This document shows, in pieces, positions 54,620-63,620 of a stretch of DNA of 64,000 nucleotides (position 1 is its first letter; every line of letters starts with the position of its first letter). The stretch spans positions 124,001 to 188,000 of the forward strand of contig CAWDBL010000005.1 in NCBI GenBank assembly GCA_963800505.1, written 5' to 3'. The notes beneath the pieces are model-generated. The model was not told the DNA's origin, ran no database searches, and saw only the letters and a list, made by a program, of their open reading frames with translations. The translations under genes and the position numbers were made by a program. The DNA comes from Fodinibacter sp963800505 (lineage in GTDB: Bacteria > Actinomycetota > Actinomycetes > Actinomycetales > Dermatophilaceae).

Positions 54620-57292
54620 GTGAAGCTCCTCCTCCTCGACGGACACTCGCTCGCCTACCGGGCCTTCTTCGCCCTGCCGGTCGAGAACTTCTCGACGAGC
54701 ACCGGCCAGCACACGAATGCCGTCTACGGTTTCACCTCGATGCTGATCAACGTGCTGCGCGACGAGGCGCCCACGCATATCGGCGTCGCCTTCGACGTGT
54801 CGCGCAAGACCTTCCGCGCCGCTGAGTACCCGGAGTACAAGGCCGGCCGCTCGGCCACCCCAACGGAGTTCTCCGGGCAGCTGCCGCTGCTGCGCGAGGT
54901 GCTCGACGCGCTGCGCATCCGGCACGTGGGGGTCGAGGGCTTCGAGGCCGACGACGTCATCGCCACGCTCACCACCCAGGCCGTCGCGCAGGGCGCCGAG
55001 GTGGTCATCTGCACCGGCGACCGCGACGCCTTCCAGCTGGTCAGCGACCAGGTCAGCCTCATCTACCCGGTGCGCGGCGTGTCCGAGGTCTGGCGGATGG
55101 ACCCGGCCGCGGTCACCGAGAAGTACCTCGTGCCGCCCGAGCGCTACAGCGACCTCGCCGCCCTCGTCGGCGAGACCAGCGACAACCTGCCCGGCGTGCC
55201 CGGGGTGGGCCCGAAGACCGCCGCCAAGTGGCTGGGCCAGTACGGCGACCTCGCCGGGGTCGTGGCGCACGTCGACGAGATCAAGGGCAAGGCCGGCGAC
55301 AACCTGCGCGAGCACCTCGACGGCGTGCTGCGCAACCGTCGCCTGAACCGGCTCGTCGACGACCTCGAGCTGCCGCTGTCGGTCGACGACCTCGAGCGCC
55401 AGTCGTGGGACCGCGAGGAGGTGCACCAGGTCTTCGACGGCCTGGAGTTCCGGGTGCTGCGCGAGCGGCTCTTCGCGACCTTCGAGGTCGAGCAGGACGA
55501 GGTCGAGGGCGGCTTCGACCTCGAGGGCGACGTCTTCACCGCCGACGACCTCGGGGTGCGCTTCGGCGACGGCGCCGTGGGGCGCACGGTGCCGCACGGC
55601 GTGGTGGTCGTCGGTCAGTACCGCGGCGGCAACGGCGATGCCGGTGCCGTGGCGCTCGCGGGCGCCGACGGCAGCACGGCATACCTCGACCTCACCGAGC
55701 TCACCCGCGAGCAGGAGGACGTGCTGGCCGGCTGGCTGGCCGACCCCGCCGCCCCCAAGGTGCTGCACGACGCGAAGGAGCAGCTCCAGGCGCTCTCGAC
55801 GCGCGGGCTCGCGCTGGCGGGCGTCACCAGCGACACCGCGCTGGCGGCCTACCTCGTGCGCCCCGACCAGCGCTCCTTCGACCTCGAGGACCTCGTGGTG
55901 CGCCACCTGGGCCGCGAGCTCAAGGCCGAGGAGGCCGCGAGCCCCCAGGGCATGCTCGACTTCGCGGCCGACGACGACACCGCCGCGCGCGACGCGATGG
56001 TGCGGGCCCGGGCGGTGCTCGAGCTCTCGGCCGTGCTCGACGAGCGGCTCGACGAGACCGGCGGCACCGAGCTGCTGCGCGACCTCGAGCTGCCGCTGGT
56101 CTACATCCTGGCGCGCATGGAGCGCACCGGCATCGCCGTCGACGAGCCGGCGCTGGCCGAGCTCGAGGCCGACTTCGCGGCCAAGATGCGCCAGGCGCAG
56201 CAGGACGCCTACGACGCCATCGGGCGCCAGGACGTCAACCTCGGCAGCCCCAAGCAGCTGCAGGAGGTGCTCTTCGACCAGCTCGGCATGCCCAAGACCA
56301 AGCGCACCAAGACCGGGTACACGACCGATGCCGACGCGCTCGCCGACCTGTTCGCCAAGACCGAGCACCCGTTCCTCGAGGCCCTGCTGCGCCACCGCGA
56401 CACCGCCCGGCTGCGGGTCACCGTCGAGGGGCTGATCAAGTCGGTCGCCACCGACCGGCGCATCCACACCACCTACATCCAGACCATCGCCGCCACCGGC
56501 CGGCTGTCGTCCACCGACCCCAACCTGCAGAACGTGCCGATCCGCACCGAGGAGGGGCGCCGCATCCGCGAGGTGTTCGTCGTCGGCGAGGGCTACGAGT
56601 CGCTGATGTCGGCCGACTACAGCCAGATCGAGATGCGGATCATGGCCCACCTCTCCGGCGACGAGGGCCTGATCGAGGCGTTCCGCACGGGGGAGGACCT
56701 GCACCGTTTCGTCGGCGCGCGGGTCTTCGGGGTCGAGCCCGCCGACGTCACCCCGGCGATGCGCAGCAAGGTCAAGGCGATGAGCTACGGCCTGGCCTAC
56801 GGGCTGTCGGCGTTCGGGCTGTCCAAGCAGCTCACCATCAGCACCGGCGAGGCGCAGGGGCTGATGGACGAGTACTTCGCCCGGTTCGGCGGGGTGCGCG
56901 ACTACCTGCGCGAGATCGTGGCCGAGGCCCGCGCCACCGGCTACACCGCCACGATGCTCGGCCGGCGCCGCTACCTGCCCGACCTGCTCAGCGACAACCG
57001 GCAGCGCCGCGAGGGCGCCGAGCGGATGGCGCTCAACGCGCCCATCCAGGGCTCGGCCGCCGACATCATCAAGCTCGCGATGAAGGGCGTCGACGCCGCG
57101 CTCACGGCCGAGGGGCTGGGCTCGCGGATCCTGCTCCAGGTGCACGACGAGCTCGTGCTCGAGGTTGCGCCCGGGGAGCGCGAGGTGGTCGAGGCGCTGG
57201 TGCGGCGCGAGATGGGGTCGGCCGTCGCGATGGACGTGCCGCTCGACGTCAGCGTGGGCGTGGGTCGGAGCTGGCACCAGGCGGCGCACTGA
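54620..57292 (+). CDS. polA: DNA polymerase I
   Basis: Replaces RNA primers and fills repair gaps. The protein has 890 residues. The 5' nuclease domain (1 to about 300) contains VEGFEADDVIATL, CTGDRDAFQLV and GVGPKTAAKWL. The middle domain (about 310-490) lacks the paired acidic residues of a working 3'-5' exonuclease, as usual in actinobacteria. The polymerase domain has motif A SADYSQIEMRI near 663, the O-helix RSKVKAMSYGLAYG near 714, and motif C QVHDELVLE near 839. It is completely intact, in contrast to the indel-rich operon that begins just beyond its stop. Confidence 0.98.
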   Translation: MKLLLLDGHSLAYRAFFALPVENFSTSTGQHTNAVYGFTSMLINVLRDEAPTHIGVAFDVSRKTFRAAEYPEYKAGRSATPTEFSGQLPLLREVLDALRIRHVGVEGFEADDVIATLTTQAVAQGAEVVICTGDRDAFQLVSDQVSLIYPVRGVSEVWRMDPAAVTEKYLVPPERYSDLAALVGETSDNLPGVPGVGPKTAAKWLGQYGDLAGVVAHVDEIKGKAGDNLREHLDGVLRNRRLNRLVDDLELPLSVDDLERQSWDREEVHQVFDGLEFRVLRERLFATFEVEQDEVEGGFDLEGDVFTADDLGVRFGDGAVGRTVPHGVVVVGQYRGGNGDAGAVALAGADGSTAYLDLTELTREQEDVLAGWLADPAAPKVLHDAKEQLQALSTRGLALAGVTSDTALAAYLVRPDQRSFDLEDLVVRHLGRELKAEEAASPQGMLDFAADDDTAARDAMVRARAVLELSAVLDERLDETGGTELLRDLELPLVYILARMERTGIAVDEPALAELEADFAAKMRQAQQDAYDAIGRQDVNLGSPKQLQEVLFDQLGMPKTKRTKTGYTTDADALADLFAKTEHPFLEALLRHRDTARLRVTVEGLIKSVATDRRIHTTYIQTIAATGRLSSTDPNLQNVPIRTEEGRRIREVFVVGEGYESLMSADYSQIEMRIMAHLSGDEGLIEAFRTGEDLHRFVGARVFGVEPADVTPAMRSKVKAMSYGLAYGLSAFGLSKQLTISTGEAQGLMDEYFARFGGVRDYLREIVAEARATGYTATMLGRRRYLPDLLSDNRQRREGAERMALNAPIQGSAADIIKLAMKGVDAALTAEGLGSRILLQVHDELVLEVAPGEREVVEALVRREMGSAVAMDVPLDVSVGVGRSWHQAAH

Positions 57293-58600
57293 GGTCGCCG
57301 GGGGCACGGCTCGGCGACCCGGGCAGGTCGTCGAGCACGGTCGATCGGCTCCAGTCCGCCCTCGGCGGGCCGTCCGGTGCCCACCGTCGCGACCACGGCC
57401 AGCACCACGAGCAGCAGCGTGTCGACGGCGAGCACGAGGCCAGCATCTGCAGGGCGGTGTGCACCGGCGGTCAGCCCGGCGCGATGAGCGCGAGGGCTCC
57501 CCACACGAACCACATGGCGCGCCGGTGCCGGCGGGCGATGTCGCTGTAACGAGCAGCTGGATGCCGGCGAGCACCGCCCCCAGCGCCGGCGAACGCCCAC
57601 AGCGAGCCCTGCAGCTCGGCGTAGGCCCGGCCACCGACGAACTGCAGCGCAAGACGCGGGAGCAGGGCGACTCCCGCCATGACGACCAGCCCGAGCCCAG
57701 CACCGCGGCCAGCCCCCACAGGTGAAGGTGCGGTTCGCGCCCTGCCGGGCCATCGCGGGGAAGGCCATGACGGTCAGCACGTAGGGCAGGAACATCACCG
57801 CCTTGGCCAGGATCGCGCCCGCGGCGTAAGAGGCCGGCCTGATGCGGCGGCAGCACCACCCGGGCCAGCAGCACGTCGAGGCTGGTCAGGGCGAAGAAGG
57901 CGAGAAGGGCGGTGCTGCTGGTCATCGCCTCGCGCAGCACCTCGCGTGGTGCTGACGACCACCACCGACCCGGTGTCCGGGTGACGTCGGCGCGCCCGGT
58001 CGCCGCAGCGTCCACCACCCGACGACCGCCGGAACCATCGAGCCGAGCGGCCACCCCGGTCATCGCGCCGAGCGGGAGTCGGCCAGATCAGATCGCGACC
58101 AGCCCGCACGCCGAGCCGGGCGAGCCCGAAGGCGCTGAACACCGCGGCATAAGCGCCCCATCGGCCCTCACCCTGGAGTAGCCCGGCCTGGCCACCCATG
58201 ACCGCGTAGGCGGCGGCCGGGCACGGCGAGCAGGGCGGCCGTGAGCCAGGTGTCGAGGTGCAGCACGCGGGCTCACGAGGGGTGACGGCGCCAGCGCGAT
58301 CAGGGCCAGGGCCGGGCGGCACGACGGGCGGTGTGCGGGTGACCATCTCGACGGCGTCGCGGTGCGACGGGTCGGCGGCCACCCGGCGGGCGGCGGTCGC
58401 CTGCAGCGCCAGCGAGGCGACGCTGAGCACGAGCACTAGGCCCATCAGCGCGGCGAACGCGCCGTAGCCCGGCGGGCCCGAGGCCAGTGCGCGGCGACGA
58501 TGGTGAGCAGCGTAGCAGGCGACGTTCATCACGGCCATGGCCACGGCGACGACCACAGTCCTCCGCGCACGACCCGGCTGGCGCTTGCCCGTGCGGCCAC
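57249..58600 (-). pseudogene. Polysaccharide flippase-like membrane protein, many frame breaks
   Basis: Pieces in all three minus-strand frames join into one polytopic protein. It starts VAARASASRVVRGGL at a GTG one base after the dprE2 stop, continues GPPGYGAFAALMGLVLVLSVASLAL, then SSTALLAFFALTSLDVLLARVV, AVMFLPYVLTVMAFPAMARQG, and GLVVMAGVALLPRLALQFVG. The repeated long helices and the YGAF and FALTSLDVLLAR segments resemble Wzx/MurJ-type lipid-linked oligosaccharide flippases. Its position after ubiA-dprE1-dprE2 suggests export of a cell-wall precursor. The 3' end is uncertain and may overlap polA by about 44 bp. Confidence 0.65.
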
Positions 58601-58601
58601 G

Positions 58602-59372
58602 TCAGATGGGCAGTCGACGGAAGACCGCGGGCGGGCAGGTGACGCAGCGCCGACATGACGGGGCGCATCGAGCGAGGCACCCAGATGGTGTGGCTCGGCC
58701 CGGTGAGGTGGTGAACGATTGCGGAGGCGACGTCACTGGCATCCACCGCCAGCGGCGGCACGGGCATACCTTCGGTCATCGTGGTGCGCACGAATCCCGG
58801 CCGGACGACGAGCACCACTCACCCCGCAGCCGCGCAGGTCCTCGCCGAGTCCGGTCGCGAACGCGTCGAGCCCTGCCTTGGTCGACCCGTACAGGTAGTT
58901 GGAGCGGCGTGGTCGTTCGCCGGCCACCGACGACAACACGACGAGCGATGCCGTGTCCCTGCGCCCGTGAGCGCTCGGCGACGACGGTGAGGGCGGACAC
59001 CGCGCCCGCGAAGTTGGTCGTCACGACCTCTGCTGCCGCCACCGGGTCTGCGAGGGTGGCGGCCGGGGGCAGTACGCCGAAGGCGAGCATGACGACGTCG
59101 ACGTCGCCGGCGTCGAAGACCGGGCCGAGCGCGCTGCGGTGGCGCGGAGGTCGGTCGCGTCGAAGTCGACCGGCTCGACGGGCACGCCGGCCCCCACCAA
59201 GGTCACGGTGGCGGCGACCGCGGTGTCGTCGACCCGTTCGCCCGGGCGCCCGGCCAGCACGACGCGCGGTGAGCCGGCCGCGCGCGGCGAGCCGCGCCAC
59301 GGTGGCGGCCGCGATCTCGGAGGTGGCTCCGAGGACGAGCACCGACTGGGGTGCGGCGAGGGCGTCTAGCAC
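58602..59372 (-). pseudogene. dprE2: Decaprenylphosphoryl-2-keto-ribose reductase, several frame breaks
   Basis: Second half of the ribose-to-arabinose epimerisation: an SDR that reduces the keto intermediate with NADH. The visible pieces are APQSVLVLGATSEIAAATVA (Rossmann start), AGDVDVVMLAFGVLPPAATL, VVLSSVAGERPRRSNYLYGS with TKAGLDAFATGLGEDL (the YxxxK active site), VLVVRPGFVRTTMTEGMP and SALRHLPAR, then RVFRRLPI after removing one base. The GTG overlaps the dprE1 stop. The SSVAGER-YGSTKAGLD pattern is specific to DprE2. About five single-base indels interrupt it. Confidence 0.85.
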
Positions 59373-60743
59373 AGTGCGAGCCTCCTGGAGAGGTCGGAGA
59401 CGAACACGCCGTCGGGGTCGAGGTCGACCCGCAGCTGCGCCAGCGGGCAGGTCGCGGGTACATGTCGGGAATGAACTGCGGGTCGAACGCGGCCGTCTTT
59501 GGCCAAGTAGCAGCGGCCGCCGGCGGCCACCACGAGGTCGTCGGCACGGTCGAGCATGGCAGCCGACGTCGGGTGTGGCCGGAACGTCGACGGCGAGGGT
59601 CCAGCCGGCTGGAGGGAAGGACAGCGGGGCGCCGGATGCCGGGCCCGAACCGCTTGAGCACCGGCAGGAACTGCGATGATGCGCTCGCGGCGGAAGAGCT
59701 CGAGCACCGCCTCGATCACGGCGCCGTCGGCGACGGCGAACTGGTACTGCACGAACCCGCGCGGCCGTACGCGCGGTTCCAGCCGTCGACGACGTCGAGG
59801 GGGTGGAAGAAGGCGGTGAGGGGTGCCGGCGCGGTCGGTGGCGAGCGCCGGGGCCACGCGGAAGTAGGCCTCGTTGAAGGCGCGGGCGGTGACGCGGTTG
59901 ACCAGCCCGGACGGCGCCCACGTGGGCGCCGCCGAACGCGCCCGCACGGGGAGGCGTCCAGGCGGGAAGGCTGCCCGGCTCGCCGGGCCCGCTGTGGTCG
60001 CCGCTGGTCAACACGCCGCGCCCGCGGGCGGCGACCCGGCGCCAGGGTGTCGAGCCAGGCGACGGTGTAGCGGTGAGCGGCGGTCGTGCGCGACTCGAGC
60101 GCCGCCATCGTTGCGTCGAGGTCGGCGGTGCGGCTGGTCTCCACGGTGATGCTGGCCGTCGCGACCGGCCGCATCCGCAGCCGGGCGGCGATGATGACCC
60201 CACTCGAGCCCCATGCCGCCGAGGACGGCTCCGAGAAGCTCGTCGCCGGCGTGCCAAGGTGCGCACGTCCCCGAGACCGTCGACGAGGGTCAGGCCCTCG
60301 ACGTGCGCGCCGATGCTGGCATCGCGGTGATGGTTCTTGCCGTGCACGTCGGCGGCCAGTGCGCCGCCGACAGTCACGTGTCGGGTCCCCGGCGTCACGG
60401 GCACGAACCAACCGTGCGGAACCCGTGGTCGATGAGCTGCCGATGCTGATGCCGGCGGCCACCTCGACGGTGCCGTCCGGCGGCGATCGGGCCGATGCCC
60501 GCCGAACCCGACCATGTCGAGCACGACGCCGCCGCCGTTTGGCGGCCGCATCGCCGTACGACCGGCCAAGCCCACGAGGGAGGATTCCGCGCGCGCGGTC
60601 CGCAGGCCGAGCGACCTGCGCCTGGCGCCCGTGGCTGCGGGCCGCACGCACGGCATCGGCGACGTGCTCACGGTCGGCGGGCGACGAGGTCGAGCGGCGA
60701 CCGCGTCGAGCCGGCCCCACCCGGTGAGCCCGACTCCGGTCAC
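59366..60743 (-). pseudogene. dprE1: Decaprenylphosphoryl-beta-D-ribose oxidase, ten or more frame breaks
   Basis: FAD enzyme that oxidises the 2-hydroxyl of prenyl-phosphoryl ribose. Segments of the VAO-type fold can be read through the indels. They include LTGWGRLDAV, ILPRGLGRSYGDA, NGGGVVLDM, VPVTPGTRHVTVGGALAADV followed by HGKNHHRDASIG (the family's FAD-site signature), FFHPLDVVDGWNRAYG, FVQYQFAVADGAVIEAV, GGRCYLAKD and GVFVSDLSRRLALC. The start GTG overlaps the ubiA stop by 4 bp. I found no in-frame nonsense codon once frames are joined. It supplies substrate to DprE2. Confidence 0.88.
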
Positions 60744-61599
60744 AGCGCCACCCCCAGCGGTGTAGGTGACGAGCCACACAGGCCGAGGAACAGCAGGGAG
60801 TCGGTCGCGCAGCACGACCTCTTCAGGCTCCTCGACGTTGCCCCGGTCGGTGTCGAGCGCGTAGCGCAGCAGGGCAAGCACGAAGGGCACGATGCTCAGC
60901 GTGGTCCACGACCGCGCCGGGCCGCCCGGCGCGGTCTCGAAGGCCCACAGGCAGTAGGCGGCGATGGTCACCGCTGCGCTGATCGCCAGGATCATCCGCA
61001 GGTACGACAGCGGGTAGTGGGCCAGGGCGGCGCGGGCCGGCTCAGCCGCGGCCGGTCGAGCCCGGGTGAGCTCGGACAGCCGCTTGCCGGTGACCATGAA
61101 CAGGGAGCCGAACCCCGCGACGATGAGGAACCACTGCGACAGCGGGACGCCGGTGGCCGCACCGCCGGCGATCGCCCGCAAGATGAAGCCGGCCGAGACC
61201 AGGCCGAGCTCGATGACCGGCTGGTGCTTGAAGAACCGCAGTAGGCGGCGGTGAGCACGAGGTAGAGCAGGACCACCTGGCGCAGGGATCCCGGGTAGGC
61301 GATGGGCAGGCTCGCCACCGCCAGCACCGCGGACAGCACAAGGCGGCGCGCGGGGCGAGCCGGCCGGAGGGGATGGGGCGGTTGCGCTTGACGGGGTGCT
61401 CGGCGTCGACGTCGGCGTCGAGTACGTCGTTCAGGCAGTAGGTGGCGCTGCTGGCGAGGCAGAACGCCACGAACGCCACGAGCGTGTTGCGGGCGACGTC
61501 ATCCTGGAGCAGGGCCCCGGCGGCCAGTGGGGCCGCGACGACCAGCAGGTTCTTGAGCCACTGTTTCGGCCGCACCAGGTCGAGTACGGCTGACGTCAC
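60740..61599 (-). pseudogene. ubiA: Decaprenyl-phosphate phosphoribosyltransferase (UbiA family), about five frame breaks
   Basis: Membrane prenyltransferase that makes decaprenyl-phosphoryl-5-phosphoribose from PRPP, the first step to prenyl-phosphoryl arabinose. It begins VTSAVLDLVRPKQWLKNLLV at the GTG (61599). The catalytic Asp-rich motif is NDVLDADVDAEHPVKRNRP near 60-78. Later pieces are FFKHQPVIELGLVSAGFILR, AIAGGAATGVPLSQWFLI and LRYALDTDRGNVEEPEE. Frame changes fall near 61341, 61237, 60803, 60780 and 60750. HQPV and EEPEE are typical of this subgroup and not of menaquinone UbiA enzymes. Confidence 0.87.
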
Positions 61600-61606
61600 G
61601 CGGCAC

Positions 61607-61629
61607 ACCATATCCGGATGCACTAGGGT
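61607..61629. promoter_or_regulatory. Divergent -10 hexamers (ubiA operon / AftD-like gene)
   Basis: Minus strand: TATGGT (61612 to 61607) is 7 nt before the ubiA GTG. Plus strand: TAGGGT (61624-61629) is 8 nt before the ATG at 61638. Only 11 bp lie between them, so the two promoters must compete for RNA polymerase. Confidence 0.6.
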
Positions 61630-61637
61630 TCCCCGCC

Positions 61638-63398
61638 ATGCACGGTGGCAGGTGGCGCAGCCGACCGTCGGCTCTCCCACTGCTGGTCTCCGCAGTGTCT
61701 GCCCTGGTCATCGTGGGCCCGGGCCTGGGACCCGGCTACCTGCTCGTGCGCGACATGGTGTTCGTCCCGAGCCCTCCACTGACCGGCCGGTTGCTCGGGC
61801 TGAACCACGAGACCCCCCGAGCAGTGCCCAGCGACCTCGTCGTGGCCCTGCTGTCGCAGGTCGTGCCGGGCCAGCTGGTCCAGAAGCTGGTGCTGCTCGG
61901 CATCCTCGTCAGCGCTGGTGTGGGAGCCGCCCGCCTTGCACCGCGATCCGCGGCTCCGGGCGTGGCCGCCGCCCTCGCCGCCATCTGGAATCCGTACGTC
62001 GGCGAGCGACTGGCGATGGGGCAGTGGGCGCTCCTGCTCGGCTACGCCGCCCTGCCCTGGGTGCTGCGCGGCATCGTCGACGTGACCCGGGACCGTGGGG
62101 CTCCGGCAGGGCGGCAACTGGTCATCGCACTGGTGCTCGGCAGCCTGGGTGGCGGGCTGGCCTGGGTGACGATCGGGGTGGGGCTGCTCGCCGGTGCCGG
62201 CGCCGTGGCTGTCGGACGCCGCGATGCGGCCGGTGACGTGGTGCGGCGCGGCGCGTGGGCCGTCCTCCTGTGGCTCCTTCTCGCCCTTCCCTGGGCGGTC
62301 CCTGCCCTGACCCGGCCGTCCGGGCCGGCCAGCGACCCCACGGGGTTCGCGGTCTTCGCGCCACGGCCCGACAGCGTGCTCGGCGTCATCGGCAGCCTGC
62401 TCACCGGTGGGGGAGCCTGGAACTCCGAGGCCGTGCCCGCCGGCCGCAGTGCCCTGTTCGGGGGCATCGGCGCCGTTCTCCTGCTCGGCTGGGCGCTGGC
62501 CGGGCTTGCCCTCACCCGCGGGGCGCGCGCGCGCGACCTCGACCCCGACGCGAGCGACTACCGCGTCCCCGTGGTCGTCGCCGGCGTGTCCGGCCTGCTG
62601 CTGGGCCTGATCTCGACCAGGCCGGAGCTGCTCGAGCCCCTCGCTTCGCTGCCCGGCGGTGGGCTGCTGCGCGACGGCTCGCGCCAGCTGGGTCCGTGGG
62701 TGCTCGTCGCTGCCGTCGGGTGCGCCTGGGGGGTCCACTGGCTGGGTCGACAGGAGGTGGGGCCGGCGCTGGCGTGGCTGGCGGCGGCCGCGCCGGTGGC
62801 GGTGCTGCCGGTGCTGGGCTGGGGGCTGGCAGGGACCTTCAGCCCGGTCGACTACCCACGCGACGTCCGGGCGGCCGCCTCGGCCCTAGGCGCCGCCCGG
62901 GAGCCGGGCGCGGTGGCCGTGCTGCCGTTCGAGGCCTACCGCCGGTACGACTGGAACGGTGGCCTGAGCAGCATGCCCCCGTGGTCGCGCCTGATCGACC
63001 GCCGGGTGGTCGCGTCGTCCGACCTGGTCGTCGTGCAGCGGTCCGGTCCGGTGCGGGTCGCCGGTGAGGACGAGTACGCCGCCGAGGTGGCGGCGGCGCT
63101 GCGGGCCGACGACGCCGGCGTGGCCCTCGGTCGGCTCGGGGTGCGCTGGGTGCTGGTCGACGCGCCGACGACCCCTGCGCCGCGGGGAACCTCGGTGGTC
63201 AGTCGTGGCCCGCACGTGACGCTGCTCCGGGTCGACGCGCCCGTCGATGCCGCGTGGCCCGACCGCCATGACCCGCCCACGGCGCCCGTCATCGTGGCCG
63301 ACCTGGCCTGGGTTTCGGGCTGCATCGCAGCCCTGTGGGCCACCCGACGTCGTCGGGTGTACCGAGGCTCACAAAGGGAATCGCCTACCATCCGGTAG
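61638..63398 (+). CDS. GT-C-like membrane protein, AftD-related arabinosyltransferase candidate
   Basis: The protein has 586 residues and about twelve membrane helices. The first loop after helix 1 contains an acidic residue in PGYLLVRDMVFVP (Asp39), where GT-C glycosyltransferases keep their catalytic Asp. NHETPRAVPSDLVVALLSQV follows, and there is a soluble C-terminal part near 415-560. I assign it to the AftD neighbourhood mainly by context: it is divergent from prenyl-phosphoryl arabinose genes and followed by a DUF2613-like peptide, as aftD and Rv0236A are paired in M. tuberculosis. It is far shorter than AftD (about 1400 residues) and shows no carbohydrate-binding modules. Specificity unproven. 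Confidence 0.65.
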   Translation: MHGGRWRSRPSALPLLVSAVSALVIVGPGLGPGYLLVRDMVFVPSPPLTGRLLGLNHETPRAVPSDLVVALLSQVVPGQLVQKLVLLGILVSAGVGAARLAPRSAAPGVAAALAAIWNPYVGERLAMGQWALLLGYAALPWVLRGIVDVTRDRGAPAGRQLVIALVLGSLGGGLAWVTIGVGLLAGAGAVAVGRRDAAGDVVRRGAWAVLLWLLLALPWAVPALTRPSGPASDPTGFAVFAPRPDSVLGVIGSLLTGGGAWNSEAVPAGRSALFGGIGAVLLLGWALAGLALTRGARARDLDPDASDYRVPVVVAGVSGLLLGLISTRPELLEPLASLPGGGLLRDGSRQLGPWVLVAAVGCAWGVHWLGRQEVGPALAWLAAAAPVAVLPVLGWGLAGTFSPVDYPRDVRAAASALGAAREPGAVAVLPFEAYRRYDWNGGLSSMPPWSRLIDRRVVASSDLVVVQRSGPVRVAGEDEYAAEVAAALRADDAGVALGRLGVRWVLVDAPTTPAPRGTSVVSRGPHVTLLRVDAPVDAAWPDRHDPPTAPVIVADLAWVSGCIAALWATRRRRVYRGSQRESPTIR

Positions 63399-63444
63399 CA
63401 TCTGCCGCGAGCACCCTCCCGCACTCCGTCTCCAGGAGCACCTC

Positions 63445-63582
63445 TTGAGCCCGCAGATCCTTCTCACCTTGGTCGTCGCGCTCCTGCTGGGTGGCCTGGC
63501 GAGTTTCGGCCTATACCAAGCGGCCCAGCCGGCCGCCTACAAGGCGCCGAGCCAGATCTACGTCTACGGCGCCACGAAGTGA
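63445..63582 (+). CDS. 45-residue single-helix membrane peptide, DUF2613-like
   Basis: Starts at a TTG that follows AGGAG by 7 nt. The peptide is SPQILLTLVVALLLGGLASF in one membrane helix, then a short polar tail ending YKAPSQIYVYGATK. The size, the single helix with a Gly-rich end, and the Y-G near the C-terminus fit DUF2613. In mycobacteria such a peptide (Rv0236A) sits next to aftD. It probably stabilises or accompanies the membrane protein encoded 46 nt upstream; this is inference. Confidence 0.65.
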   Translation: MSPQILLTLVVALLLGGLASFGLYQAAQPAAYKAPSQIYVYGATK

Positions 63583-63620
63583 CGCCACGCGCCGCGCACT
63601 GACGCGACGCGACGTGGCCG

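Noticed and set aside
54614..57200. Minus-strand frame of over 800 codons opposite polA
   Set aside because: Shadow of polA. Only its far upstream part, beyond 57249, overlaps real flippase segments.
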